This document shows, piece by piece, positions 24,041 to 32,503 of a DNA stretch of 50,287 nt (its first letter is position 1; every line of letters begins with the position of its first letter). The DNA is from Actinomycetota bacterium (GTDB lineage Bacteria > Actinomycetota > Thermoleophilia > Solirubrobacterales > Solirubrobacteraceae). The notes under the pieces are model-generated. The model was not told the DNA's origin. It made no database searches and saw only the letters and a program-made list of their open reading frames with translations. The position numbers were made by a program, and so were the translations under genes. Location: contig VAWK01000018.1 in NCBI GenBank assembly GCA_005885515.1, positions 35,934 to 86,220 on the forward strand. Direction: 5' to 3'.

Positions 24041-24478
24041 CTAGGACACCGGCTGGCCGTTGGCCGTAAGGCTCACCTCGATGTTGTTGCGGGTGGCGTT
24101 TGAGTAGGGACACACTCGGTGCGCCGCCCGCACCAGCTCGATCGCTTTCGCCTGATCCTCGATTGAGGGCAGGCTCACGTCCAGCTCGACGGCCAGCTTG
24201 AAGCCGCGCTCCTGGGTCGTGAGCAGCATGACCTTGGAGTCGACCGCAACATCGCCGGCCTCGTCCTTCGTGCGCCGTGCGACGGTCGCGATCGCACTCT
24301 CGAAGCAGGCGGCAAAGCCCACCGCGAAGAGCTCCTCGGGGTTGGTGCCTCCCCCTTGCCCACCCAGCTCGCGGGGTATGCGCAGATCGACCTCGAGCGC
24401 TCCGTCGGATGAGCGTCCATGGCCGTTGATGCGCCCGCCGACGACGTGTGCTTCGGCGGTGTAGAGCGGCTTCGCCAT
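24041..24478 (-). CDS. ohr: Organic hydroperoxide resistance protein (Ohr/OsmC family)
   Basis: A 145-residue thiol peroxidase that reduces organic hydroperoxides with lipoyl or similar dithiols. The redox Cys pair is in FAVGFAACFESA (Cys58) and HRVCPYSNATRNN (Cys123), the Ohr pattern rather than generic OsmC. Family markers GGTNPEELFAVGFAAC and SLTANGQPV are present. ATG at 24478 with GAGAGGAGCG upstream. Its start is two bases after the stop of the cation-efflux gene, so the two are probably one transcript. No OhrR repressor is adjacent. Confidence 0.93.
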   Translation of the reverse strand: MAKPLYTAEAHVVGGRINGHGRSSDGALEVDLRIPRELGGQGGGTNPEELFAVGFAACFESAIATVARRTKDEAGDVAVDSKVMLLTTQERGFKLAVELDVSLPSIEDQAKAIELVRAAHRVCPYSNATRNNIEVSLTANGQPVS

Positions 24479-24480
24479 CG

Positions 24481-25476
24481 CTATCGCTCCTCTCTGTTGC
24501 GCGCCTGCACCAGCAGGCTCGACGTGCCCGGCGCCGTCGGCCGGGCCGCGCCACGCGCGCGCGTCGAGGCAGGCGACGGCTGAATCTCGAGCAACTCCGC
24601 GCCGGCGTGGTCGACCTGCAGGGTGGTGTGATCGAGGCCGAACCGGGCGTGCAACATCGCCTCCATATCGCGTCGCGCAGCATGACAGTCCTCCTCGCCC
24701 GCGACCAGCACGTGTGCCGACAGCGCGGGGAAGCCACTGGTCACCTCCCACACGTGCAGATCGTGCACCTCAACGACCCCCGCCCGCTCGGCGAGCGCCC
24801 GGCCGATTGCCTGCGGGTCCAGCCCCTCCGGCGCTGCCTCGAGGAATACGCGACCCGAGGCCTTCAGCAGCAGGTAGGCCGATCGCGTCATGATCCCGGC
24901 GATGCACAGCGAGGCGATCGGGTCAGCGCGCTGAAACCCCGTCAGCAAGATGACCGCGGCGGCCAGCGCGGTACCGATGAAGCCATAGAGGTCGGTCAGC
25001 ACATGCTGGAAGCTGCCCTCCACGCCCAAGCTCTGCCGGTTGGCGGAGGCGAGCATTCGCGCAGCGGCGAGGTTGACGAGCATGCCCACCAGCGCGACCG
25101 CGAGGACGAGGCCGGCGCGCACAGCCGGAGGGGCGAGCAGGCGGTTGATCGCCTCGTACGTTATGAACGCGGCCAGGATCAGCAGGCTCACGCCATTGGC
25201 CTGGGCCGAGAGGATCTCCACGCGCTTTAGGCCGAAGGTGAGCGCGCCGGCCGCCGGTCGGGCGGCGAGCTTCAGCGCCACGAGCGAGAAGCCGATCGCG
25301 GCGGCGTCAGCGAGCATGTGGGCCGCGTCTGACAGCAGCGCGAGCGAATGCGCGAGCACCCCGGTCGCGATCTCGACGGCGATGAACGCGACGATCAGTG
25401 CGAGCGCGCGGCCGAGCTTGCGGCTGTCGGCTCGAGCGCGCAGGCCGTGGCTGTGCCATGGGTGCTCGGGCGCCAT
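24481..25476 (-). CDS. Cation diffusion facilitator (zinc/cobalt/cadmium efflux, CzcD/ZitB-like)
   Basis: A six-helix metal/proton antiporter of 331 residues. The transport site is visible as HSLALLSDAAHMLADAA (helix 2) and FQHVLTDLYG (helix 5, HxxxD). The cytoplasmic dimer domain has VVEVHDLHVWEVTSGFPALSAHVLV and LHARFGLDHTTLQVD, the standard CzcD layout. An N-terminal His cluster (HPWHSHG) may bind metal. The start may be ATG 25476 or the GTG one codon earlier; GGTGGGG precedes them. It is divergent from another efflux protein and upstream of ohr, suggesting a metal and oxidant stress group. Confidence 0.92.
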   Translation of the reverse strand: MAPEHPWHSHGLRARADSRKLGRALALIVAFIAVEIATGVLAHSLALLSDAAHMLADAAAIGFSLVALKLAARPAAGALTFGLKRVEILSAQANGVSLLILAAFITYEAINRLLAPPAVRAGLVLAVALVGMLVNLAAARMLASANRQSLGVEGSFQHVLTDLYGFIGTALAAAVILLTGFQRADPIASLCIAGIMTRSAYLLLKASGRVFLEAAPEGLDPQAIGRALAERAGVVEVHDLHVWEVTSGFPALSAHVLVAGEEDCHAARRDMEAMLHARFGLDHTTLQVDHAGAELLEIQPSPASTRARGAARPTAPGTSSLLVQARNREER

Positions 25477-25555
25477 CACCCCACCATACGCCGCCGAAGG
25501 ACCCGGCAGGTTGCCGCCGTTCGACTGCCCGCCGGCGCGCCTAGTCTTCTAGTCG

Positions 25556-26935
25556 ATGGCGGCGACCGGCGAGACCGAGCAGGCGCTCACGCAGCAGCGC
25601 ACCACGCTCGTGTCGATCGCTGCCGCGGCCCTGCTCGTGGCGCTGAAGCTCGGCGTAGGGGTGGCAAGCGGAAGCCTTGGGCTCGTCTCGGCCGGGATCG
25701 AGTCGAGCGGCGACGTGATCGCCGCGATCGTGACCTTCTTTGCCGTGCGCCTCGGCGGCCGGCCGGCCGATCGCGAGCATCCCTACGGACACCGGCGCGC
25801 CGAGAACCTCGGCGCACTGGGCGAGTCGACCATCCTGCTCGCGGGTGGCGCGCTGGTGGCGGTGGAAGCGCTGCGCCACCTGTTCGCGGGCGCGTCGCCG
25901 CCGCGGATCCACTGGTATCAGTTCGCGGTGCTGGCGGCCGCGATCGTGGTCGACCTCGCTCGCACCACCGTCTCGCTGCGAAGCGCGCGACGCTACGGCA
26001 GCGCGGCGCTGCGTGCTAACGCATATCACTTCGCGGGCGACCTGGCCGGGTCGCTGACCGTGCTGTTCGGCCTACTGGTGGTGCGTGCCGGCTTCGGGGA
26101 GGGCGACTCGATCGCCGCGCTGCTGGTGGCGGCGATCATCTGTGCGGCGGCGGCCCGGCTGGTCGCCGAGAACGCCAACGTCCTCATGGATCGCACGCCG
26201 GCAGAGGCGCGAGTGGCGGCAGAACAGGCAATCGCGCGCCTGGGGATCGACGTGGAGCTCAGCCGGCTGAGGCTGCGCGAGTCGGCCGGACGCTACTTCG
26301 CCGACGTGGTCGTCACGGTCCCGCCGGGGCAGGCGGTGGTCGAGGGACATGAGGCCGCCAACGAGGTCGAGGCGGCGCTCGAGGACGCGCTGCCCGGAAG
26401 TGACGTCGTCGTGCATGTCGAGCCGCGGCGATGGGGACTGGATCTGCGCGATCGCGTGCTTGCGATCGCGCTCGCGGAGCCGCTCGTGCTGGAGGCTCAC
26501 GACATCACGATCTTCGAGCAGGACCGGTCGGTCAACGTGTCACTGCACCTGAAGTTCGCGGCCGACCTTCCGCTGCGCGAGGCTGCGGAGACCGCCCGCA
26601 GGGTCGAGCAGGCGATCTGCGACACGCTCGGGGTGCTCGCCGTGCAGACGCACCTGGAGCCGCTCGAGCGTCCGCTCGCGGCACGCGCGCCGGACGCGGG
26701 CGACGAGGGCGACGCCCGTGATCGGATCGAGCGGCTCGTGCATGAACACACCGGCGTGCGGCCGCGCTCTGTGAAGCTGCTGAGCACCGAGGCGGGACGC
26801 GTCGTGTTCCTGACGCTGGGCCTCGACCGCGAGGAGTCGCTGCCCAATGCTCACCGTCTCGCGGGCGAGCTCGAGGATGAGCTGCGCCAGCGGATCCCGG
26901 ACATCGCCGACGTCGTGATCCACACCCAGCCTTGA
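25556..26935 (+). CDS. Cation diffusion facilitator with extended cytoplasmic region (FieF/MMT1-like)
   Basis: A 459-residue cation efflux protein. The first 200 residues carry six helices with VSAGIESSGD in helix 2, HPYGHRRAENLGALGES in the loop, and AYHFAGDLAGS (HxxxD) in helix 5. One usual Asp of the helix 2 site appears as Glu or Ser, which may change metal choice. Beyond residue 200 are three consecutive dimer-type domains (about 205-285, 290-375, 385-459) instead of one, each with the VxxVxxVxLR or DIADVVIH pattern. The first ATG gives MAATGETEQ. It is divergent from the CzcD-like gene with 79 bases between them. Confidence 0.9.
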   Translation: MAATGETEQALTQQRTTLVSIAAAALLVALKLGVGVASGSLGLVSAGIESSGDVIAAIVTFFAVRLGGRPADREHPYGHRRAENLGALGESTILLAGGALVAVEALRHLFAGASPPRIHWYQFAVLAAAIVVDLARTTVSLRSARRYGSAALRANAYHFAGDLAGSLTVLFGLLVVRAGFGEGDSIAALLVAAIICAAAARLVAENANVLMDRTPAEARVAAEQAIARLGIDVELSRLRLRESAGRYFADVVVTVPPGQAVVEGHEAANEVEAALEDALPGSDVVVHVEPRRWGLDLRDRVLAIALAEPLVLEAHDITIFEQDRSVNVSLHLKFAADLPLREAAETARRVEQAICDTLGVLAVQTHLEPLERPLAARAPDAGDEGDARDRIERLVHEHTGVRPRSVKLLSTEAGRVVFLTLGLDREESLPNAHRLAGELEDELRQRIPDIADVVIHTQP

Positions 26936-27038
26936 CATATGCTCTGACCGACGGCTCGCGCGCGGCTGCAGGCCTGGGAAGCATTCGCCGCGAGCGGTGT
27001 CCTCACAAGCGACGGCCCCGACCATGGAGGATGTGAAC

Positions 27039-27518
27039 GTGACTCTTCGTGTAACTCACGCAGCGAGGCCGCGCCTCGTCCCGACCGTCTCGATGCTCCT
27101 GCTGGCGGGCGCGCTCGCCCTGGCCGGTTGTGGCGGCTCATCGAAAAGCTCGGCGAGCTCCTCCCCGGCCGCCACGAGCTCCTCCTCGGCCACCACCAGC
27201 TCCTCGGCTGCGGCGCCGGCTCCGGCCGCGGGAAGCACCCTGAGCCTGGCCGCCAACTCCGAAGGCCTGTTGAAGTTCGACAAGACCACGCTCACGGCCA
27301 AGGCGGGCTCGGTGTCGATCTCCTTCACGAACACGGCGACCCTGTCGCACAACCTGACCGTCGCATCGGCCTCCGGCGCCGTAGTAGGCGCGACCGCCAC
27401 CTTCCAGGGCGGCACCAAGGTCCTCGCGCTGAACCTCAAACCGGGCACGTACAAGTTCTATTGCACCGTCCCCGGGCATCGTGCGGCCGGCATGGAAGGC
27501 ACGCTCACGGCGCAATAA
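27039..27518 (+). CDS. Cupredoxin-like (plastocyanin/azurin type) lipoprotein
   Basis: A 159-residue blue-copper lipoprotein anchored outside the membrane. The signal peptide ends with the lipobox LALAGC (Cys31), followed by a Ser/Ala linker to about residue 65 and a cupredoxin fold. All four type 1 copper ligands can be read: His104 (LSHNLTV), Cys142 and His147 (FYCTVPGHRAAGM) and Met152. It probably carries electrons or stores copper. The GTG at 27039 is preferred because GGAGG lies eight bases before it; a GTG at 26997 and an ATG at 27024 are also in frame. It follows a metal efflux gene. Confidence 0.9.
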   Translation: MTLRVTHAARPRLVPTVSMLLLAGALALAGCGGSSKSSASSSPAATSSSSATTSSSAAAPAPAAGSTLSLAANSEGLLKFDKTTLTAKAGSVSISFTNTATLSHNLTVASASGAVVGATATFQGGTKVLALNLKPGTYKFYCTVPGHRAAGMEGTLTAQ

Positions 27519-27604
27519 GCCGGGCGCGGGCGGCGCAAGCGGAGCGCGGGACGGGGTGCCGGGCGCCGTGAGCGGCGCGCGTGCGGAGTCGCCGCCAGGC
27601 CGCT

Positions 27605-28459
27605 TCAGCTGCTGAGCGCCGGCTCGCGCACGAACCCCGCGATCAGCTCGGCGGTGCGCTCGGGCTGATCGATCGGCACGAACGTGTAGCTGTCCTCGAT
27701 CAGCTCGAGGCGGGCGTGCGGGAACGCGTCGACGAGACGTTCGGCGTAGCGCAGCTTGAAGAAGCGGTCCTCGGGGGCCCAGGCGATCAGGACGGGCTTT
27801 GCGAACTCGCCGAAGTGCTCCGACGCCTCGAGCGTGTACCGATCGGAGATGCCGGTCAAGAACGCCGCCAGCTCGCGGCGGATCGCCCTGCTGGAGAGCG
27901 CCGGGGTGATCCACGAACGGGTGAGCTTGTCATCGGCGCGCCTGGTGACCCAGCCATAGGCCAGCGGCGCGCGTCGCGCCGGGGCGGCTCGCATCGACTG
28001 CAGCACCGCGAACAGCGCCCCGGGCACCCGAGCCAGCACCTGCAGCGGACGAAACGCCGGCGGCAGGAAGTTCTCGTAGGCGTCGCAGGGGGTGAGCACG
28101 AGTCGGCCCAGACGCTCGGGATGATGCGCGGCGACGAGCTGGCACAGCGCACCACCGGTGTCGTTGCCCACGAGCGTGACGCCCTCGAGCTCGAGCTCGC
28201 CGAGGAAGTCGGCGATGATCTGCGCCAGCCCCAGAGGCGAGAGGTCGGCGCCCGGCGCCAGGGGGAGCTCGTGAGACCCCAACGGCCAGTCCGGCGCGAT
28301 CACGCGGAAGTCGGCCGCCAGGCGCGGAAGCACCGCGCGCCACAGCTCGCTGTCGGTCAGTAGGCCGTGCACGAGCACGATCGGCTCACCCGTGCCCAGC
28401 TCGCGGTAGCGAATCCGTCCCTGCGGCAGTTGTGCCTCGTTGGTTGGTGTCTCGATCAT
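27605..28459 (-). CDS. Alpha/beta hydrolase with Asp nucleophile (epoxide hydrolase/dehalogenase-like)
   Basis: A 284-residue hydrolase. The oxyanion motif is LVHGLLTDSELWR. The nucleophile elbow is GNDTGG, with Asp100 in place of Ser as in haloalkane dehalogenases and epoxide hydrolases. The acid lies in WAPEDRFF. At the expected catalytic His the sequence reads IEDSYTFVPIDQPERTAE, lacking His, so hydrolysis by the usual route is doubtful unless another residue stands in. The ATG at 28459 overlaps the upstream gene's stop as ATGA. It forms a two-gene operon with the NTF2-like protein, opposite a TetR gene that probably represses it. Confidence 0.85.
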   Translation of the reverse strand: MIETPTNEAQLPQGRIRYRELGTGEPIVLVHGLLTDSELWRAVLPRLAADFRVIAPDWPLGSHELPLAPGADLSPLGLAQIIADFLGELELEGVTLVGNDTGGALCQLVAAHHPERLGRLVLTPCDAYENFLPPAFRPLQVLARVPGALFAVLQSMRAAPARRAPLAYGWVTRRADDKLTRSWITPALSSRAIRRELAAFLTGISDRYTLEASEHFGEFAKPVLIAWAPEDRFFKLRYAERLVDAFPHARLELIEDSYTFVPIDQPERTAELIAGFVREPALSS

Positions 28460-28962
28460 GGCTTTCTCCTTGTGCTGAGTTGGTTTGCGAGCCGGCGGGC
28501 CTGCAGGCGCACAAACGGCAGCCAAGCGCGCGGCCTGGCCGCAACGGCGGCCAGAAGGGGCACCGGGTCGAAGTAGGACTCGCGCTCGACCGCGAGCCCG
28601 TCTCTGAGCGTCACCCGGTCGCACACCCGCCAGCTGACCGGTTGCCCGCCGAGGGTTCCGCGCAGCGTGAGCTCGATGTAGAGCACCTCGCCTTGCGCCG
28701 CCCAGCGCTCGACCTCGCCGCGGAGGTCGGGGATCAGCCTGAACAACGGCCTGACAAATTCGTCCTCGAACGCTTGCGGCCCGGTCACGTCCGGCAGTCG
28801 CGGCTGGATCAGGCGCACATCGGGCGCCAGCATCGGTCGAAAGTGCGCGGCGAACGCGTCCGGGCCGGTTGGCGCGCGCCATCCCTCGACGAATCCCGCC
28901 ACCCACGCCTCGGCGCTCGGCGGGGACGGGCTGCGCTGATCGGCGGCGATGGTTGTGCTCAT
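28456..28962 (-). CDS. NTF2-like/SnoaL-type protein
   Basis: A 168-residue protein with the NTF2-like cone fold. AEAWVAGFVEGWRAPTGPDAFAAHF forms the first helix pair, followed by DVRLIQPRLPDVTGPQAF, LIPDLRGEVERWAAQGEVLYIELTL and VSWRVCDRVTLRDGLAVERESYFDP. SnoaL-like proteins act as small-molecule cyclases, isomerases or hydrolases, but the fold is functionally diverse. ATG at 28962, with AAGGAG just before it. It is the first gene of the operon, 101 bases from the divergent TetR gene, and its stop overlaps the start of the hydrolase. Confidence 0.8.
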   Translation of the reverse strand: MSTTIAADQRSPSPPSAEAWVAGFVEGWRAPTGPDAFAAHFRPMLAPDVRLIQPRLPDVTGPQAFEDEFVRPLFRLIPDLRGEVERWAAQGEVLYIELTLRGTLGGQPVSWRVCDRVTLRDGLAVERESYFDPVPLLAAVAARPRAWLPFVRLQARRLANQLSTRRKP

Positions 28963-29028
28963 GGTCTCCTTGCTCCTTGCTGTGCGGCAAAGCCGGGGGA
29001 GAGCGGGGGCACCGCGCCCCGGCACTAT

Positions 29029-29045
29029 ACATACAGACAGTATGT
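29029..29045. promoter_or_regulatory. TetR-type operator in divergent promoter
   Basis: ACATAC-AGACA-GTATGT is a perfect six-base dyad with a five-base spacer, in an AT-rich island between the divergent NTF2-like/hydrolase operon and the TetR gene. On the minus strand a TATAGT -10-like box overlaps the dyad. A second half-site-like CATACAAACAGCATG follows toward the TetR start. Location and symmetry suit autoregulation by the TetR protein. Confidence 0.7.
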
Positions 29046-29063
29046 GTCTATCATACAAACAGC

Positions 29064-29726
29064 ATGAATGTCAACTCCCAGAGCAGCACGGCAGGGGACT
29101 CGCAGACCCGCACGGCACGGGGGAGAGGCACGCGCACGCTCAAGGCCGACCAATCAGAGGCGACGCGCGGCGCTCTGATCGATGCGGCGCAGGAGCTGTT
29201 TTCCGCACGCGGGTACGCCGCGGTGGCCACGGAGGAGATCGTGCGCGCGGCCGGCGTCACGCGCGGCGCTTTGTATCACCACTTCGCGGGCAAGAAGCAG
29301 CTGTTCGAGGCCGTGTATGAGCACGTGGAGCGAGGACTGGTCGAGCAGATCGCCTCCTCGGCGATCTCCTCGGCCAGTGACCCGCTCGCGGCCCTTCACG
29401 CGGGGGCGCAGGCATTCCTCGACGCCTGCGAGGACCCAGCGGTCCAGCGCATCGCGCTGGTGGACGCACCATCGGTGCTGGGGTGGGAACGCTGGCGCGA
29501 GATCGGCCTGCGATACGGCTTTGGGCTCGTGCAGGGCACGGTCCAGGCCGCCATGGACTCGGGTCTGATCGAGCGCCAGCCGGTGGGACCGCTCGCGCAT
29601 CTGCTGCTCGGCGCGATCGACGAGGGCGCCATGCTCATCGCGCGCGCGCAGGACGGCGGGCGGACTCGGGCAGAGGTCGGTGCCTCGGTGGCTCGCTTTC
29701 TGGATGCGCTGCGTCCGCGCGAGTAG
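29064..29726 (+). CDS. TetR family transcriptional regulator
   Basis: A 220-residue repressor. The helix-turn-helix lies at about residues 36-82: LIDAAQELFSARGYAAVATEEIV, then AAGVTRGALYHHFAGKKQLFEAV, a textbook TetR recognition region. The C-terminal ligand domain (85-215) carries AVQRIALVDAPSVLGW, typical of one actinobacterial subgroup. The first 30 residues are polar and probably flexible. ATG at 29064 follows the operator by 18 bases, so repression of its own gene is likely. The ligand is presumably linked to the hydrolase/NTF2 pair. Confidence 0.92.
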   Translation: MNVNSQSSTAGDSQTRTARGRGTRTLKADQSEATRGALIDAAQELFSARGYAAVATEEIVRAAGVTRGALYHHFAGKKQLFEAVYEHVERGLVEQIASSAISSASDPLAALHAGAQAFLDACEDPAVQRIALVDAPSVLGWERWREIGLRYGFGLVQGTVQAAMDSGLIERQPVGPLAHLLLGAIDEGAMLIARAQDGGRTRAEVGASVARFLDALRPRE

Positions 29727-29815
29727 CGCGGCGGAAATGGCCGAGCGTCGCCCCAGGGCGGGGCTGCGAGCGTGACGTAGCATGCGGCCCGTACTCGCAA
29801 ACGGGAGAGCGAAGA

Positions 29816-30070
29816 ATGCCGATTGATCAAGCCAGGGTGGGAGCGCACATAGCTGCGCAGATGGAAGCGATCGAACAGGATTACGGAGAGGACTGCCGGA
29901 TCGGCGACATCTGCACGGTCGTTGAGGTGCTCGGACCGCACGGTTCGCACGTGCGCGTGAGGCCGAGCGACGCCCGAGCTCACGTGGGCGTAGGTCTGCT
30001 GCGCTGGGCCGAGGCGACGCTGCTGCGGATGGGCGGACCTCAGATCGCGGGAGAGGGGGAGGGCGAATAG
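29816..30070 (+). CDS. Small hypothetical protein
   Basis: An 84-residue acidic cytoplasmic protein (MPIDQARVGAHIAAQMEAIE, then CRIGDICTVVEVLGPHGSHVRVRPS). GAGAGCGAAGA before the ATG is a usable ribosome site. No signal peptide, membrane segment or known domain was recognised. It lies between the TetR gene and a strong hairpin, so it is likely a one-gene unit. Codon usage is like its neighbours, which supports a real gene. Confidence 0.6.
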   Translation: MPIDQARVGAHIAAQMEAIEQDYGEDCRIGDICTVVEVLGPHGSHVRVRPSDARAHVGVGLLRWAEATLLRMGGPQIAGEGEGE

Positions 30071-30072
30071 GA

Positions 30073-30105
30073 CCGGCGGGGAGCCGCGCTCGCGGCGCCC
30101 GCCGG
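30073..30105 (+). terminator. Two-tier hairpin after the small gene
   Basis: CCGGCGGG (30073-30080) pairs with CCCGCCGG (30098-30105), and inside it GCCGCG pairs with CGCGGC around a CT loop. It starts three bases past the stop of the 84-residue gene. No T-run follows, which is common for terminators in GC-rich actinobacteria. It lies in a convergent gap with the ECF sigma gene. Confidence 0.6.
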
Positions 30106-30224
30106 CTCGGACTCCGCGCTGGCCAGACCGGCCCGCCGCGCGGGCCGCTCCCGGAGGCTCGCGGCCCGCGCTCGGCTAGGCACCTCGACGCGTGCGTCTT
30201 TCGGTGGGCCCGGCTTGCGACCTA

Positions 30225-31658
30225 CTAGCCCGGCTTGAGATACGAGCTACCGGTGACTCCCAGGACCGCGCCGCCTGAGCCCTTCGGCTCGGTCACACCG
30301 GAGCGGGGTTCACGCCGAGGGGCCGTTGCGGAGTTTGGTCTGCTGGGATGAGCCGGCAGCGCCTTGCCGCGGCTCGCCGGTATCAGCCGTCGCGAGTGGC
30401 GCCGGCCGACGGCAGGGTGTCCCCGGTGCCGGTGCCCGCGCCCGCTCGCCGATGGTCCCCTGCCGCGCAGCCCCGCGCTGGATCGGCCAAGTGCCCTGCT
30501 CGGCTGCGTAGCGCCGGTGGAGGGGGTCGCGGGGCTGACCGTGCCGGCGCCCGAAGGCGACGCTCCGGCAGCGCGACCGCTTCGCGTCGTGCCGCGAGCG
30601 GGGGTGGGGACGACAGACCCGCTGGATTGTCTGCCGGGCAGCGTTCCGGCGGCCAGAGAGACGCCTGAGGACCGCCCGGCGGCCGGGGCGGGCGGCTTGG
30701 CGTGCGGATGATGCGAGGGCTGCAGTACCAGCCGCGCGCCGCCTGTCGCTGTCACCGTCACGACGGCCGCGCACGCGAGCACCTTGGCCGCGACAGACGC
30801 GGCGCCGGGCTTGCCGACCGCGATCCCGGAGGCCGCGGCGGCGCCGCCGACATGGCCGCCATCGACGGCCTGCGCGAGGAGACGAGCGAGCATCGCGCTG
30901 GCAGCGGCGGCCGGCAGCGGGGGTGCGAGCGCACTCCAAGCCGCTTGGCGCTCGCCGATCGTCCGCCGGAAGTCACGGCAGCCCTGACAGGAGCGCAGGT
31001 GCCCGCGGATCTTGCGCCCGTGCAGGACGCGCCGATCACCGTCGGAGACAACCCTGCGAACCGCCTCACAGTCCATCGCGCGCCCCTCGTCGAACTCCTG
31101 CAGGGCGCAGCGCGCCTCGAACAGTGCCTGCTTGGCCGCACCGGGCGAGATCGATAGCGCCACCGCGATCTCCTTGATCGGCAATCCGCTGAGCTCGTGC
31201 ATGACCAATGCCGAGCGCTGGCGCTCGGTCAGCGCTTGCAGATCGACCACGAGCGTTGCGATCCGCTCCCGGATCTCCCAGGTGTGCTCGGCGGCCGCTT
31301 CGGAGGGTTCCAGCTCGCCCGCGAGCGGGACGGCGACCCGCCGCCGGCGCAGCAGCGACACCGCCTCGTTGTGGGCGATCCGGAACAGCCACGGCCGCAC
31401 CGCGAGGTCGCGCTGCTCGGCCTGTAGCGCCACCAAAGCGCGCAGCATCGCGCTCTGCAGCGCGTCCTGGGCGTCGTCCGCGTTGCGCACGATCGCGCAG
31501 CAGTAGCGATAGAGCGCCTGATGATGTCGTCGATACAGCAGACCGAACGCGCGCGCGCTTCCGTTGGAGACGAGCTTGGCAAGCCGCTCGTCGCTCGAGA
31601 GTCCTACTGGGACCCCAAGCTCGGGTGGGCTTCGGATTGGAAGCGCAGGATCGTGCAT
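30225..31658 (-). CDS. ECF sigma factor fused to zinc anti-sigma domain and membrane segment
   Basis: A 477-residue single-chain sigma/anti-sigma protein. Sigma region 2 spans about 28-108 (LYRRHHQALYRYCCAIVRNADDAQDALQ, split around residue 55). Region 4 spans 130-190 (LTERQRSALVMHELSGLP, then IKEIAVALSISPGAAKQALFEAR). A zinc-binding anti-sigma motif follows: Cys197, then His220-x3-Cys224-x2-Cys227. One membrane helix lies near 287-312, and about 160 Pro/Ser/Gly/Arg-rich residues would lie outside. ECF factors usually have a separate membrane anti-sigma; here both are one chain, implying release by proteolysis or conformational change. ATG 31658 has no clear ribosome site, but no other start suits. 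Confidence 0.85.
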   Translation of the reverse strand: MHDPALPIRSPPELGVPVGLSSDERLAKLVSNGSARAFGLLYRRHHQALYRYCCAIVRNADDAQDALQSAMLRALVALQAEQRDLAVRPWLFRIAHNEAVSLLRRRRVAVPLAGELEPSEAAAEHTWEIRERIATLVVDLQALTERQRSALVMHELSGLPIKEIAVALSISPGAAKQALFEARCALQEFDEGRAMDCEAVRRVVSDGDRRVLHGRKIRGHLRSCQGCRDFRRTIGERQAAWSALAPPLPAAAASAMLARLLAQAVDGGHVGGAAAASGIAVGKPGAASVAAKVLACAAVVTVTATGGARLVLQPSHHPHAKPPAPAAGRSSGVSLAAGTLPGRQSSGSVVPTPARGTTRSGRAAGASPSGAGTVSPATPSTGATQPSRALGRSSAGLRGRGPSASGRGHRHRGHPAVGRRHSRRLIPASRGKALPAHPSRPNSATAPRREPRSGVTEPKGSGGAVLGVTGSSYLKPG

Positions 31659-31788
31659 GAATCACATCGCAACAACGACGCCGCGTAGATCAAGGTTAGG
31701 GACGATCGATCCTTCGCATCGCGGTCACCGATTGACGGTGTATCTCTTTATCGGCCGGGGAGTTAGCGTTTCAGGAGGACGAGCCGAG

Positions 31789-32457
31789 ATGAACGAGGTG
31801 GCGAAGACGAACCGCAGCTGGACACGGCTCGACGAATCTGACTCTCGATCATTCATGGCGCGTGTCATGCCGATCAACATAGGAGCGATGCGTGAAGCTT
31901 CCATGGCAACCCTCGAGCAGCTGCACTTCCGCCTCGCCGGCGCCGCCGATGCTGAGGCGATCGCCAACCTTCACGCCGATAGCTGGCGCCGCCACTACCG
32001 GGGCGCCTACTCCGACGCCTTTCTCGACGGCGACGTGTTCGCCGACCGTCTGGCATTCTGGACCGACCGGCTGCGGGAGCCCGATCGGCGCCGCTGCACG
32101 ATCCTGGCCGAGGACGGCAGCCTGGTGGGCTTCGCCAACACGGTCTTCGACGATGACCCACGGTGGGGCGCGTTGCTCGACAACCTGCACGTTGCCGACG
32201 GGCACCATCGCCGGGGCATCGGCTCGCGCCTGCTCGCCTTGACGGCCGAGGCCATCCTCGAGCGGCCGCACCGGACCGGTCTTTATCTGTGGGCCTTAGA
32301 GCAGAACGTCGACGCCCAGGCCTTCTACCGGGCCCACGGCGGGAGATGCGTGGAGCGAGCTCCGGCAGCACCGCCGGGCGGGATCGCCAGCCGGCTCACC
32401 GGATCGCCGACCAAGCTGCGCTATGTCTGGCCCGCCGAGTTGCTTGAACCTCGATGA
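31789..32457 (+). CDS. GNAT family N-acetyltransferase
   Basis: A 222-residue acetyltransferase using acetyl-CoA. The core begins at FRLAGAADAEAIANLHADSWRRHYRG and includes LVGFANTVFDDDP, LLDNLHVADGHHRRGIGSRLL (acetyl-CoA pyrophosphate loop with RRGIGS) and LYLWALEQNVDAQAFYRAHGG. The segment SWRRHYRGAYSDAFLD is typical of the RimI-like group that acts on small molecules or antibiotics. AGGAGG precedes ATG 31789; ATG 31888, after AGGAG, would trim 33 residues and fits family length better, so the start is open. Substrate unknown. Divergent from the ECF fusion gene. Confidence 0.87.
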   Translation: MNEVAKTNRSWTRLDESDSRSFMARVMPINIGAMREASMATLEQLHFRLAGAADAEAIANLHADSWRRHYRGAYSDAFLDGDVFADRLAFWTDRLREPDRRRCTILAEDGSLVGFANTVFDDDPRWGALLDNLHVADGHHRRGIGSRLLALTAEAILERPHRTGLYLWALEQNVDAQAFYRAHGGRCVERAPAAPPGGIASRLTGSPTKLRYVWPAELLEPR

Positions 32458-32503
32458 TGGTTGAGGTCGTCGGCAGCCGGCTCAGTTCCAAGCCACGCCT
32501 GTG

